Shown: positions 1-8,794 of the stretch, in pieces
How positions within the stretch are numbered: position 1 is the stretch's first letter
Layout: every line of letters starts with the position of its first letter
Source of the DNA: Microbacterium thalassium
Lineage (GTDB): Bacteria; Actinomycetota; Actinomycetes; Actinomycetales; Microbacteriaceae
NCBI RefSeq assembly: GCF_014208045.1
Contig: NZ_JACHML010000001.1
Location: forward strand, 2,418,001-2,482,000
Reading direction: 5' to 3'
Length of the DNA: 64,000 nucleotides
Position numbers and translations under genes: made by a program
The notes under the pieces: generated by a model
Database searches by the model: none
What the model was told of the DNA's origin: nothing
Seen by the model: only the letters and a program-made list of their open reading frames with translations

Positions 1-2
1 CG

Positions 3-425
3 AACCAGTTCGAGCTGGGGTTCCTCACCGGCACCGAGCCTCACGACCTGGCGTCCACGCTCGCGTCGGCCGATCGCGCCCGCGAGATGGGCCCGCGGAC
101 GGTCCTCGTCACGAGCGTGGAGCGCCCCGACCGCCCCGAGGGCACGATCGAGATGCTCGCCGTCACGGACGACGGCGCGTGGCTCGTGCAGACCCCGCAC
201 ATCCCGATGAAGGCCAACGGCTCGGGCGACGTCACCGCGGCGCTGTTCACGGCGCACCTCGGCCGAACCGGCGATGCGGCCGACGCGCTCGCGCGCACCA
301 CCTCGAGCGTCTTCGATCTGCTCGCCCGCACGCACGAATCGGGGCAGCGCGAGCTGCAGCTCGTGGAGTCGCAGGAGGCCTACGCGCACCCGCGCATGCA
401 GTTCGCCGTCACACAGGTGCGCTGA
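3..425 (+). CDS. pdxY: Pyridoxal kinase, C-terminal part (cut by window edge)
   Basis: The visible 140 residues are the C-terminal part of a ribokinase-fold vitamin B6 kinase that phosphorylates pyridoxal to PLP. The reading frame enters at base 3 and ends with TGA at 423-425. The motif NGSGDVTAALF is the family's anion-hole signature (GSGD, with the catalytic Asp). FELGFLTG near the left edge matches the conserved N-x-x-E-x-x-x-L-[ST]-G segment of PdxY/PdxK. The gene ends one base before the convergent HIT gene. The start and the first half lie outside the window. The family call is firm; PdxY rather than PdxK is inferred from general similarity. Confidence 0.85.
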   Translation, partial: NQFELGFLTGTEPHDLASTLASADRAREMGPRTVLVTSVERPDRPEGTIEMLAVTDDGAWLVQTPHIPMKANGSGDVTAALFTAHLGRTGDAADALARTTSSVFDLLARTHESGQRELQLVESQEAYAHPRMQFAVTQVR

Positions 426-426
426 G

Positions 427-1014
427 TCAGTCCGCCGGCCAGGCGTGCGCGACGGCCTCGCGCACCTCGCCGAGCAGCTGCGGCAGCGCCTTGGTCTTGG
501 CGATGATCGGGAAGAAGTTCGCATCCGACCCCCACCGCGGCACCACGTGCTGGTGCAGGTGCTCGTCGACGCCCGCTCCGGCCACGCTCCCCTGGTTCAT
601 GCCGATGTTGAAGCCCTCGCAGCGCGAGACGTGGCGCAGCACCCGCATCGCCGTCTGCGTGAGCTCCCCGATCTCGGCGACCTCTTCGTCGGTCGCCTGG
701 TCGTAGGTCGCGATGTGGCGGTACGGGCACACCAGCAGATGACCGGAGTTGTACGGGAACAGGTTCAGCAGCACGTACGCGGTGCGGCCGCGATGGACGA
801 TCAGCCCGTCGGCGTCGTCCTTGCCCGGCGCCGCGCAGAACGGGCAGTCGGCCCGCATCGCGTCGGCGCCGGCGCGGATGTAGGCCATCCGGTGCGGCGT
901 CCACAGACGCTGGAACTCGTCGGGGACCCCCGCGAACGACGCGGCGTCGGCCAGGGCGGATGCTTCCGGCGTCGCGTCGGCTGCGGCGCCGGATGCGTCC
1001 TGCGGGCTGGTCAC
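427..1014 (-). CDS. HIT-family nucleotide hydrolase/phosphorylase
   Basis: A 195-residue histidine-triad protein. The active-site triad HLHQHVVP (His152, 154, 156) is intact, and a CPFC pair at 57-60 resembles the zinc site of actinobacterial HIT proteins of the AP4A phosphorylase-like group. Members of this group act on dinucleoside polyphosphates or nucleotidyl conjugates in the cytoplasm. The GTG start at 1014 overlaps the thrS stop (GTGA), so the two are translationally coupled. The thrS-HIT pair is common in actinobacteria, and such proteins may clear adenylylated by-products of tRNA synthetases (inference). The first 40 residues are Ala-rich and probably disordered. The substrate cannot be read from sequence. 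Confidence 0.85.
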   Translation of the reverse strand: MTSPQDASGAAADATPEASALADAASFAGVPDEFQRLWTPHRMAYIRAGADAMRADCPFCAAPGKDDADGLIVHRGRTAYVLLNLFPYNSGHLLVCPYRHIATYDQATDEEVAEIGELTQTAMRVLRHVSRCEGFNIGMNQGSVAGAGVDEHLHQHVVPRWGSDANFFPIIAKTKALPQLLGEVREAVAHAWPAD

Positions 1015-3020
1015 GCGAGGTCCTCGGCGGTGTCGACGAGGGTCTTGCCCTCGATCGCACCCAGGATGAGCGAGACGGCGTCGTCCACGGGCACGCCGTT
1101 GGTCTGCGTGCCGTCGCGGAAGCGGAACGACACGGTGCCGCCGGAGCGGTCCTGCTCCCCCGCGATCAGCTGGATCGGCACCTTCTGCGTCGTGTGGGTG
1201 CGGATCTTCTTCTGCATGCGGTCGTCGGAGTGGTCCACCTCGGCCCGCACGCCGCTCGTGCGCAGACGCCGGACGATGTCCTCGAGATAGCCGGCGTACT
1301 CCTCGGCGACCGGGATGCCGACGACCTGGACGGGCGCCAGCCACACCGGGAACGCGCCGGCGTAGTGCTCGACGAGGATCGCGAAGAAGCGCTCGATCGA
1401 GCCGAAGAGCGCGCGGTGGATCATCACCGGGCGGTGCTTGGCGCCGTCGGGGCCGGTGTACTCGAGCTCGAAGCGCTCCGGCTGGTTGAAATCGAGCTGG
1501 ATGGTCGACATCTGCCACGTGCGGCCGATGGCGTCCCGCGCCTGCACGGAGATCTTGGGACCGTAGAACGCGGCGCCGCCGGGATCCGGGACGAGCTCCA
1601 GGCCGGAGCCCTCGGCGACCTCGCGCAGCGTCTCCGTCGCCTCGGCCCACAGGGCGTCGTCGCCGATGAACTTCGGGTTGCCCTCCTCCTTGCTCGACAG
1701 CTCGAGATAGAAGTCGTTCAGGCCGTAGTCGCGCAGCGTCTGCAGCACGAAGTCCAGGCTGTGGGTGAGCTCGTCCTTGACCTGGTCGGGCGTGACGTAG
1801 ATGTGGGTGTCGTCCTGGGTCATGCCGCGCACGCGCGTGAGCCCCGACAGGGTGCCGCTCTTCTCGTAGCGGTACACCGAGCCGAACTCGCTCAGCCGCA
1901 GCGGCAGCTCGCGGTAGCTACGTCCGCGGGCGCGGAAGATCAGGTTGTGGAACGGGCAGTTCATGGGCTTGAGGTAGTAGTCCTGGCCCTGCCGCGTGAC
2001 GTTGCCGTCCTCGTCGTGCAGCGCGTCGAGGTGCATCGGCGGGTACATGCCGTCGGCGTACCACTGCAGGTGCCCGCTCGTCATGAACAGGTCGCCCTTG
2101 GTGATGTGCGGGGTGTTCACGACCTCGTAGCCGTTGGCGAGCAGGCGCTCGCGCATGTACCGCTCGATCTCGTAGCGGATGATCCCGCCCTTGGGGTGGA
2201 ACACGCTCAGGCCCGGGCCGATCTCGTCCGGGAACGAGAAGAGGTCCAGCTCCAGTCCGAGCTTGCGGTGGTCGCGCTTGGCGGCCTCCTCGAGGCGGGT
2301 CTTGTACGCGCGCAGCTCGTCCTTCGTGGGCCACGCGGTGCCGTAGATGCGCTGCAGCTGCGGGTTCTTCTCGCTGCCCCGCCAGTAGGCACCCGCCACG
2401 CGCGTGATGTCCCAGCCGTTGCCGATCATGCGGGTGCCGGGGACGTGGGGTCCGCGGCACAGGTCCTTCCAGACGGTCTCACCGTCGCGGCTGACGTTGT
2501 CGTAGATGGTGAGCTCGCCGGCGCCGACCTCGACCGACGCACCCTCCGCCGCGTCGGCGGAGCCGCCCTTCAGCCCGATCAGCTCGAGCTTGAACGGCTC
2601 GTCGACCAGCTCGGCGCGGGCCTCGTCGTCGCTCACGACGCGTCGGACGAAGCGCTGGCCCTCGCGGACGATGCGCTCCATCTCCTTCTTGACCGCCTTG
2701 AGGTCCTCGGGCGTGAACGGCTCGTCGACGCCGAAGTCGTAGTAGAAGCCGTCCTGGATGGGTGGGCCGATGCCCAGGTTCGCCTGGGGCTTGATGCGCT
2801 GGACCGCCTGCGCGAGGACGTGCGCGGTCGAGTGGCGCAGGATGTCGAGGCCGTCCGCGCTGTCGACGGTGACCGGCTCGACGGCATCCGTCTCGTCGAC
2901 CACGGCGGCGAGGTCTTTCAGCTCCCCGTTCACGCGCATCGCGACGACGGAGCGGTCGGGGAAGAGGGCGAAGCCGTCGGCGGGGTACGACACGTCCGAC
3001 GGGATGGCGACGTCAGTCAA
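1011..3020 (-). CDS. thrS: Threonyl-tRNA synthetase
   Basis: Charges tRNA-Thr in the cytoplasm. The 669-residue protein has the usual order: a TGS-like N-terminal region, an editing domain with the HSTAH motif (His63, His67), a class II catalytic core containing MNCPFHN (zinc-binding Cys), the motif 2 region RVRGMTQDD and motif 3 [11 protein letters not shown], and a C-terminal anticodon-binding domain. The TTG at 3018-3020 was chosen because AGGAG lies seven bases upstream. An in-frame ATG at 3050 would add ten residues without a better ribosome site. First gene of a two-gene operon with the HIT gene. About 180 bases upstream there is a possible leaderless short ORF (3132-3203) that could be a leader. 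Confidence 0.96.
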   Translation of the reverse strand: MTDVAIPSDVSYPADGFALFPDRSVVAMRVNGELKDLAAVVDETDAVEPVTVDSADGLDILRHSTAHVLAQAVQRIKPQANLGIGPPIQDGFYYDFGVDEPFTPEDLKAVKKEMERIVREGQRFVRRVVSDDEARAELVDEPFKLELIGLKGGSADAAEGASVEVGAGELTIYDNVSRDGETVWKDLCRGPHVPGTRMIGNGWDITRVAGAYWRGSEKNPQLQRIYGTAWPTKDELRAYKTRLEEAAKRDHRKLGLELDLFSFPDEIGPGLSVFHPKGGIIRYEIERYMRERLLANGYEVVNTPHITKGDLFMTSGHLQWYADGMYPPMHLDALHDEDGNVTRQGQDYYLKPMNCPFHNLIFRARGRSYRELPLRLSEFGSVYRYEKSGTLSGLTRVRGMTQDDTHIYVTPDQVKDELTHSLDFVLQTLRDYGLNDFYLELSSKEEGNPKFIGDDALWAEATETLREVAEGSGLELVPDPGGAAFYGPKISVQARDAIGRTWQMSTIQLDFNQPERFELEYTGPDGAKHRPVMIHRALFGSIERFFAILVEHYAGAFPVWLAPVQVVGIPVAEEYAGYLEDIVRRLRTSGVRAEVDHSDDRMQKKIRTHTTQKVPIQLIAGEQDRSGGTVSFRFRDGTQTNGVPVDDAVSLILGAIEGKTLVDTAEDLA

Positions 3021-3131
3021 GGGAACTCTCCTGGGGATGGCTCGGATCAAGGCTACCCGCCCGCCCGCACGGCACTCGGCGCGCGAGGGCGGGGTTGTGC
3101 TCAGCTTCGGACGCTCGCGCGCCCTGCCCGC

Positions 3132-3203
3132 TCAGGCGCAGAGCGTTCGCGTGCCGACGACCGCGACGACGACGGTCGCGAGGGTCATCCGGCCCGGTTC
3201 CAT
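3132..3203 (-). CDS. Possible 23-residue leader peptide upstream of thrS
   Basis: The reading frame starts at ATG 3203 and ends at TGA 3132-3134. The hexamer TAGACT (minus strand) ends six bases before the ATG, as in leaderless genes elsewhere in this window. The peptide begins MEPGRMTLATVVVAVV and contains four threonines in 23 residues. It lies 111 bases before the thrS start. A threonine-sensitive attenuator is one possible role, but four Thr codons are not clearly enriched and no obvious terminator/antiterminator pair was worked out. It may be only a chance frame behind the thrS promoter. Confidence 0.3.
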   Translation of the reverse strand: MEPGRMTLATVVVAVVGTRTLCA

Positions 3204-3209
3204 GCGCCC

Positions 3210-3215
3210 AGTCTA
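3210..3215 (-). promoter_or_regulatory. Putative -10 element for the thrS transcript
   Basis: TAGACT on the minus strand, six bases before ATG 3203. No convincing -35 was seen. It would give an approximately 185-base leader before thrS. The rest of 3021-3349 holds nothing else that can be supported. Confidence 0.4.
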
Positions 3216-3349
3216 GTCGGGTCGCCCCGCAGGCGTGCTCTCACCCGTGACGCGGCGGCGGTGCCTGCAATATGCTGAGCCCCATCCGGGGGCGGGGAGA
3301 GCTCCCCGGGTGCGACGACACGCGAGCACGACATCCTCTGGGGGTCGAC

Positions 3350-4432
3350 ATGGGCGATGGAGCAGCCGGGACCGACGTCCCGCAGGCGACGACCGAGCGG
3401 GTGCGACGGCCGCTGCGATGCGGCGAGCCGACCGTGTACGACCTCGTCACGGAGGACGGCGTCACCGTCCGCCTGACGCGCTTCGAGGGCGGGTCGAAGG
3501 GGCCCGTCATCCTCACTCCCGGCTTCGGGACGTCGGCGGTCGCGTACACCCTCGACACGACGGACACCAACTTCCCCGAGTATCTGTACGAGCACGGCTA
3601 CGACGTGTGGATCTTCGAGTACCGCGCGAGCCCGCACCTCGCGTCGGCGAGCACGCAGTTCTCGCTCGACGCCATCGCCCAGTACGACTATCCGGCCGCG
3701 GTGGCGAAGGTGCGTGAGATCACCGGGGCCGAGTCCGTGCAGATCGTCGCGCACTGCATCGGCTCGCTCACGATGCTGATGTCGATGGGTCTCGGACTGA
3801 CGGGCGTCCGCTCCGCCGTCGCGTCGCAGGTGACGCTGCATCCGCGCGGCGGGGCCCTGAACGAGTTCCGCTCCGGGATCTATGCCGCAAGCGTCATGAA
3901 GGCGCTCGGGATCGACACCCTCACCACCGAGGAGGACGACGACCCCTCGTGGCTCGACAAGCTGTACGAGAAGGCGCTCGCGCTCTATCCGGCCGGAGAG
4001 GAGGAGTGCGAGAGACCGTTCTGCCGACGGGTGATGTTCATGTACGGCGAGGTGTACGACCACGACCACCTCAACGAGGCGACGCACGAGCACCTCGAGG
4101 AGGCGTTCGGCGTGGCGAACATGACGACGTTCCTGCAGATCACGAAGATCCTGCGCGAGGACCACGCCGTCAGCCTCGACGGCGAGCACGACTACCTCGA
4201 GGACGTCGAGGGGCTGCGACTGCCGATCGCGTTCATCCACGGCGAGCACAACCGGCTCTTCGTGCCCGAGGGCAGCCGACTGACGTACGAGTTCCTGCGC
4301 GAGCGGAACGGCCCGGACCTCTACACGCGTCACGTGATCCCCGGCTACGCGCATATGGACTGCTTCATCGGCAAGGACGCCGCGCGCGACGTCTACCCGC
4401 TCATCACCGCCGAACTGGACCGCTTCAACTGA
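3350..4432 (+). CDS. Alpha/beta hydrolase with a Cys at the nucleophile position, cluster gene 1
   Basis: A 360-residue alpha/beta-hydrolase-fold protein. The nucleophile elbow reads AHCIG, placing Cys136 where most family members have Ser, as in dienelactone-hydrolase-type enzymes. Likely triad partners are Glu299 (HGEHNRLF) and His335 (PGYAHMD). It is a clear paralogue of the hydrolase at 15248-16300 (GHCQG, GDENRAF, PGYGHAD), so the two bracket the oxidative cluster. ATG 3350 was chosen for the GGGGG run five bases upstream; an earlier ATG at 3272 lacks a ribosome site. Relatives of this kind often accompany or are fused to GMC oxidoreductases. No signal peptide. The substrate is unknown; an ester, lactone or thioester of an oxidised lipid is a guess. 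Confidence 0.8.
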   Translation: MGDGAAGTDVPQATTERVRRPLRCGEPTVYDLVTEDGVTVRLTRFEGGSKGPVILTPGFGTSAVAYTLDTTDTNFPEYLYEHGYDVWIFEYRASPHLASASTQFSLDAIAQYDYPAAVAKVREITGAESVQIVAHCIGSLTMLMSMGLGLTGVRSAVASQVTLHPRGGALNEFRSGIYAASVMKALGIDTLTTEEDDDPSWLDKLYEKALALYPAGEEECERPFCRRVMFMYGEVYDHDHLNEATHEHLEEAFGVANMTTFLQITKILREDHAVSLDGEHDYLEDVEGLRLPIAFIHGEHNRLFVPEGSRLTYEFLRERNGPDLYTRHVIPGYAHMDCFIGKDAARDVYPLITAELDRFN

Positions 4433-4446
4433 TCAGGAGTGTGCAC

Positions 4447-5898
4447 ATGACCACCGTCGACGACCCGACGCCCGCGGCGACGGCACAGGACGGGGCCCTC
4501 GCGGACCTGTTCAGCTACCCGCTGATGTCCTCCCTCACCGAGCGCCGCACGCGCCGCATCCCGCGCGGCTTCTCGGTGGACGCCGGTCCGCTCAGCCACG
4601 TCAGCCCGAACGAGCCGGCCCCGCTGTCGAAGCTGGAGGAGGCCATCCTCGTGACGGTCATCGCCGGCATCACCGGCTCGACCACGCACGACGGGCCGCT
4701 GACCAAGCCCGACGGCACGCCCGAACTCGGCACGCCGTTCCTCAACATCCTCGCGCGCACCGCCAGCAGCGCCGACAACGCGCAGGCGACGTCGTTCTTC
4801 ATGATCAACGACGACGGGATCTTCCTGATCAAGACGCCGACGCCGCAGCGCGCCCTCGAGCTCGCCGCCGAGCTGCCGCCGTCGTGGGGCGACTGGACCG
4901 AAGCGGACTGGCTCGCCGCCGCCGATGAAGCGCTCGTGCGGGTCTCGGACAAGCGTCTGGACTTCCCGCGGGAGTGGCCCTACTACCTGGGCTGGAACGC
5001 GCAGGCGTCGAATGCGCCCGGCACGACGGTGTTCTTCCCGGTGGTCGACTGCACGTGGCAGTACATCAACGCGCTCATCATCCTCGCGTGCGAGCCGGAG
5101 GGGAAGCGCCCGATCTTCCTCGACGACTGGCGCCCGTTCAAGCCGAAGGGCGTGGTGGAGTGGCTGGCGAAGATCGGCGGAGAGCTCGGTCTGACCGAGA
5201 AGATCCCGTACCAGCCGATCGGCGGGTTGAAGTGGGCCCGCAGCGGCTTCGTCAGCCGCGAGAACAGTGCGCCGCTGGGATTCGGCGGTGCTCTGCGCAC
5301 GGACTACGAGGCGTTCTTCTACTTCCAGAACCTCATGCTCACGGGGCAGGCCATGGGGCTCGGCGGATGGATCCACGGATCGGTGTTCCCGCCGTACATC
5401 TGGCAGCGGGATCCGTCGAAGGGGTGGCACGGCCTCGGCTTCCGCATGGAGGAGCCCAAGAAGCATCGCTCGTGGCCGCCCGTCCCCGCCTCGCAGCCGA
5501 ATCCGGTCGGCATCGACGGGATCCTCGAGAGCCTGACCCCGCCCTACGTGGGCTCGATGGACGAGGCCGTGGACCGGGTCGTGGAGATGAAGTACGGAAA
5601 GGACGGCCCCGGGTACGGCAACGAGGAGATCTGGGCGCGCTCCTACCGGAACCGCTCGGACGCGAAGGCGTACACGGACGAGGGCACGAAGTTCGGTCCG
5701 AAGCAGATCCAGTACGTCAAGGAGGCCTGCAACTACATCTGGGACACGTACGGGCGCTTCCCGGCGCACGTCGACGCGTTCTACAGTCCCGGGATGTTCC
5801 TGCAGTTCGCGCACCTCGAGATCGAGTACTACGACCGGTTCTTCGACCCCAAGCAGTACGCGCGTCAGGCGGCGCACGACGCGCTGTGGCACCCCTGA
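4447..5898 (+). CDS. Unknown protein, faint nitroreductase resemblance, cluster gene 2
   Basis: A 483-residue soluble protein without signal peptide or membrane segments. The family is not recognised with certainty. Residues 31-40 (TERRTRRIPR) and RTASSADNAQATSFF (104-118) recall the FMN-binding R-x-S-R and A-P-S-x-x-N-x-Q segments of nitroreductases. A later stretch, INALIILACEPEGKRP, recalls the hydrophobic helix of that fold. This similarity is weak and may be chance. The protein is rich in aromatic residues (YYLGWNAQ, EYYDRFFDP). CAGGAG lies seven bases before ATG 4447, and only 14 bases separate it from the hydrolase before it, so the two probably share one transcript. It ends 13 bases from the convergent P450. 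Confidence 0.75.
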   Translation: MTTVDDPTPAATAQDGALADLFSYPLMSSLTERRTRRIPRGFSVDAGPLSHVSPNEPAPLSKLEEAILVTVIAGITGSTTHDGPLTKPDGTPELGTPFLNILARTASSADNAQATSFFMINDDGIFLIKTPTPQRALELAAELPPSWGDWTEADWLAAADEALVRVSDKRLDFPREWPYYLGWNAQASNAPGTTVFFPVVDCTWQYINALIILACEPEGKRPIFLDDWRPFKPKGVVEWLAKIGGELGLTEKIPYQPIGGLKWARSGFVSRENSAPLGFGGALRTDYEAFFYFQNLMLTGQAMGLGGWIHGSVFPPYIWQRDPSKGWHGLGFRMEEPKKHRSWPPVPASQPNPVGIDGILESLTPPYVGSMDEAVDRVVEMKYGKDGPGYGNEEIWARSYRNRSDAKAYTDEGTKFGPKQIQYVKEACNYIWDTYGRFPAHVDAFYSPGMFLQFAHLEIEYYDRFFDPKQYARQAAHDALWHP

Positions 5899-5910
5899 CG
5901 CGGTGGCCGG

Positions 5911-7233
5911 CTACCCGGGCGGCTGCGGTTCGAACCGGATCCGCAGACCGCTGCGGGGCATGGGGAAGATCTCGCGCGACAGCGTGAGGTCCTGCTCGGG
6001 AACCGACCACACACCCCGCCGCAGTGCGAGGGCGAGGTACAGCTTCGTGGCGACGGTCACCATGTCCTCACCCGGGCAGCGGTGTCCCGCCCGGTCGCCG
6101 TCGCCCTGGGGCACGTAGCTTCCGGGGGCGAGCTTCGCCTCTCGTTCGGGGGTGAACCGTTCGGGGTCGAAGACGTCCGGCTCGGCGAAGACGTCGGGGT
6201 TGCGCATCGTGATGTGGATCGCGCCGATCGCGCCCCAGCCCGCGGGGATGCGGTATCCGCCTACCTCCATCGGGGCGGTGACGCGCCCGAAGTTCGTCGA
6301 GGCGTTCATCGGGTAGTACCGGCGCACCTCCTTCGAGATCGCGCCCAGGTACTCGAGCCTGTCGAGGTCGTCGAGGGTGAGGTCGCCGTCGGGTGCGACC
6401 GCGAGCGCCTCGGCGCGCGCCCGCTCCATGATCTCGGGATTCCGGCCGAGGGCCATCGTCGCGAACGTCAGCGGCACGGTCAGCCCCGACTGGCCGGCGA
6501 ACAGCAGGAACACCATGTCGTGGCGCAGCTCACGCGGGTCGACGCCGCGTGAGCGGGCGGAGTCGATCATGCGCGAGAGCGCGTCGTCCCGGGGTTCGGC
6601 GAGGTGGCGGTCGAGGGTGTCGTCGATGAGCGCCATGAGGTCGCGCCGTGCTCGCACCGCTCGTCCGTACTGCGTCCAGGGCAGCGGGATCGGCAGGGTC
6701 GTGAACGCCCCCGAGAACGCCGGCAGGAAGCGGAGCAGTCGCTCGACGTCCGCGGGCTGCGGGTCGACCAGGTACATCGCAGCGGTGTTCTCGGCGGTGA
6801 AGCGGCTCAGACTCTCGCGCACCGACACATCGGGCTGGGCCCTCCATCGGTCGAGCATGCGCTCGAGCCCCGCCTGCATCCCGGGCAGGTAGTGCGCGAT
6901 CGCCTCGCGCCGCCACACCCCGTCCAGGATCGACAGCTTGCGCTCGCGGAAGTGCGGGCCGTCGGTGACCGCGACGGAGCTGTCGAACATCTGCGCGACC
7001 GGCAGGGGGTGCGCCCCGATGCGCTCGATGCGGGGATCCGTGGCGAACCGGTGGAACGCCTCGGGACCCGAGAACACGGCGAAGTCGATGCCGAACAGCC
7101 GGGTCTTGAAGACGGGCCCGTACCGGTCGAACCGATCGCGGAAGAACTGATGGTTGTCCTTGAGGATCGCCGCGGACTCGCCGAGCCAGGGCAGGCCGAG
7201 ACGCCCGGGGGGCACAGCGGATTCGTTCGCCAC
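5911..7233 (-). CDS. Cytochrome P450 with atypical haem loop and no acid-alcohol pair, cluster gene 3
   Basis: A 440-residue soluble P450. The ExxR motif is KEVRR (Glu302, Arg305). The cysteine ligand is Cys386 in YVPQGDGDRAGHRCPGE, longer than the usual FxxGxRxCxG and resembling the PQGGG...GHRCPGE loop of CYP152 fatty-acid peroxygenases as I recall it. The I helix reads FAGQSGLT, so neither the acidic residue nor the following threonine of the normal AG-x-x-[DE]-T oxygen-activation motif is present. That pattern is known from P450s that use peroxides or rearrange hydroperoxides. The GTG start at 7233 has GGAGG six bases upstream. It is transcribed divergently from the lactonase-like gene. 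Use of a fatty-acid hydroperoxide or H2O2 is inference. Confidence 0.9.
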   Translation of the reverse strand: MANESAVPPGRLGLPWLGESAAILKDNHQFFRDRFDRYGPVFKTRLFGIDFAVFSGPEAFHRFATDPRIERIGAHPLPVAQMFDSSVAVTDGPHFRERKLSILDGVWRREAIAHYLPGMQAGLERMLDRWRAQPDVSVRESLSRFTAENTAAMYLVDPQPADVERLLRFLPAFSGAFTTLPIPLPWTQYGRAVRARRDLMALIDDTLDRHLAEPRDDALSRMIDSARSRGVDPRELRHDMVFLLFAGQSGLTVPLTFATMALGRNPEIMERARAEALAVAPDGDLTLDDLDRLEYLGAISKEVRRYYPMNASTNFGRVTAPMEVGGYRIPAGWGAIGAIHITMRNPDVFAEPDVFDPERFTPEREAKLAPGSYVPQGDGDRAGHRCPGEDMVTVATKLYLALALRRGVWSVPEQDLTLSREIFPMPRSGLRIRFEPQPPG

Positions 7234-7273
7234 GGTCGTCCTCCACGCGCCCCTGGTCCGGCGGATGACCTTC

Positions 7274-7304
7274 TTGTCAGGGGCGGATCGCGTCCCACAT
7301 AATA
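7274..7304. promoter_or_regulatory. Divergent promoter between P450 and lactonase-like gene
   Basis: On the plus strand TTGTCA (7274-7279) and CATAAT (7298-7303) are 18 bases apart, and ATG 7312 follows eight bases after the -10, so that transcript would be almost leaderless. On the minus strand TATTAT (7299-7304) overlaps the same position and could serve the P450, whose start lies 65 bases away. The two -10 boxes overlap, so one polymerase should exclude the other. Confidence 0.55.
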
Positions 7305-7311
7305 GCGCCTA

Positions 7312-8208
7312 ATGGACGACCCATCCGCGAGTTCCATCCACAGAGCGACCGTCGTGAGCACGGGCGCCGTCCGCATCCGCCCCGACCACGCGCGGGCCAC
7401 CTGGAAGCCGACATTCCTCTGGCTGCTCACCTCGCAGCGGTGGACCGGCCCGAAGCCGATCAACGTGTACGTCATCGAGCATGAACGCGGCGTGGTCGTC
7501 TTCGACACCGGGCAGGATCGCGCGTCCGTGACCGATCCGGACTACTTCCCCACGGGACTGGCCGGGGTCGTGTTCGACCGCCTCGCGCGATTCGAGATCG
7601 CCGAGGACGAGACGCTGCCGGTCCTGATGCAGGCCGAGGGCTTCGATCCGGCCGCGGTGACGCACGTCGTCATCTCGCATCTGCACCAGGATCACATCGG
7701 CGGCATCGCCGACTTCCCCGAGGCCGAGGTCATCGTCTCGCGCGACGAGTGGGACGCGCACCGCAAGGCCGGTGCCGAGGTGCAGGGGTACATGCGCGAC
7801 CACATCGACCTCCCGGGCGTGAGCTGGCGCATCGTCGACTTCGAGCCGACGGCCGATCCCCTGCTGGCGGACTTCGGCGGAGCCCTCGACCTGTTCGGCG
7901 ACGGGAGCCTCGTGGTGCTTCCCACCGCCGGGCACACGTCGGGATCGATCTCTCTCCTGGTCCGTCGACCGGGGTGGGCGCCGATCCTGCTCGCGGGCGA
8001 CCTCACGTTCGACGCGCATCACTTCGACGAAGAGCACATCCCCGGGATCGGCAGCCGTCGACAGCTGCGGGCCTCCACGAAGCGCGTGCGCGCCCTCCGC
8101 GCCCGGCTGCCCGGGCTCGTCGTCGCGGCCGCGCACGATCCCGGCGCCGCCGAGCTCTTCACCGCCGCGATCAGCGACCCGGGAGGACTCGAGAAGGGAC
8201 GTCCATGA
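7312..8208 (+). CDS. Metallo-beta-lactamase-fold hydrolase, AHL-lactonase-like, cluster gene 4
   Basis: A 298-residue MBL-fold enzyme with a complete dinuclear zinc site: SHLHQDH (His123, His125, Asp127, His128), GHTSG (His208), Asp230 (AGDLTF) and His275 (AAAHDP). The H-x-H-x-D-H ~ H ~ D ~ H arrangement and overall length match the N-acyl-homoserine-lactone lactonase-like branch. The ring-opening of a lactone is therefore the best guess, but related proteins also hydrolyse other esters. No signal peptide. There is no ribosome site before ATG 7312, in line with a near-leaderless message. The stop overlaps the next start (ATGA), so it is the first gene of a four-gene unit ending in the DyP peroxidase. 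Confidence 0.85.
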   Translation: MDDPSASSIHRATVVSTGAVRIRPDHARATWKPTFLWLLTSQRWTGPKPINVYVIEHERGVVVFDTGQDRASVTDPDYFPTGLAGVVFDRLARFEIAEDETLPVLMQAEGFDPAAVTHVVISHLHQDHIGGIADFPEAEVIVSRDEWDAHRKAGAEVQGYMRDHIDLPGVSWRIVDFEPTADPLLADFGGALDLFGDGSLVVLPTAGHTSGSISLLVRRPGWAPILLAGDLTFDAHHFDEEHIPGIGSRRQLRASTKRVRALRARLPGLVVAAAHDPGAAELFTAAISDPGGLEKGRP

Positions 8209-8786
8209 CGACCACCCCCGCAGCGCCCAAGCCCGCGCCCGAGGCCCGCGGCGGCAACGTCGCCGGGCGCATGACCGCGCTGACCCTCTTCACCCCGATC
8301 CGCCGGCAGTGGACCTGGGCGCTGAGGCTCGGGTTCGCGATCGTCCCCTACCTTCCGGTGCGTCGGCACATCATCCAGTTCAACTTCATCAAGTTCGTGC
8401 GCTGGGTCATCGTCGACGACCTGGACGGCGAGAAGCTGCACTACCCGTACCTGTTCTTCGAGAGCAACTTCGACGGCCCCTGGCAGCACTACATCGACGC
8501 GTTCGCCTACGTCATCCCGGCCGACATCCGATTCGTCTGGGGGCGGGGCCCGGGCTTCCCCGGGCCGCCTCCCGCAGAGCCGCTCAAGGCGTGGATCGCA
8601 CACAACAGCATGGAGGGCGGCACGTACTACTGCGCGCACGAGGACCTGTCGACGCGCCAGATCCAGCACGCCCTCAGCGTCACGGACGCCTTCGAGAAGC
8701 TGCAGCGAGACGCGCGCGGGATGAGCCCGGCGGAGTTCGGCCAGGCGTGGCGGTCCTTCCTGACCGATCAGCAGAGCCACCTCTAG
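8205..8786 (+). CDS. Conserved protein of unknown function, paralogue of next gene, cluster gene 5
   Basis: A 193-residue soluble protein, function unknown. Its central part (about residues 80-150) shares a pattern with the next gene: hydrophobic-F-x-S-x-FDG, then a Tyr/Asp pair (YID versus YLD), a Trp-containing strand (FVWG versus RWWG), and a G-[FY]-PG turn, followed by a helix with Trp (KAWIAH versus AAWVRS). This points to a tandem duplication. The compact alpha/beta pattern would suit a dimeric alpha+beta barrel, the fold also found in DyP and chlorite-dismutase relatives (inference). ATG 8205 overlaps the previous stop, and the following gene starts nine bases after its stop. A role with the peroxidase is suggested only by coupling. 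Confidence 0.75.
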   Translation: MTTTPAAPKPAPEARGGNVAGRMTALTLFTPIRRQWTWALRLGFAIVPYLPVRRHIIQFNFIKFVRWVIVDDLDGEKLHYPYLFFESNFDGPWQHYIDAFAYVIPADIRFVWGRGPGFPGPPPAEPLKAWIAHNSMEGGTYYCAHEDLSTRQIQHALSVTDAFEKLQRDARGMSPAEFGQAWRSFLTDQQSHL

Positions 8787-8794
8787 GAGCGCAG

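Noticed and set aside
960-3278. Long plus-strand open frame opposite thrS
   Set aside because: Antisense shadow of thrS; its composition is repetitive and no start signal was seen.
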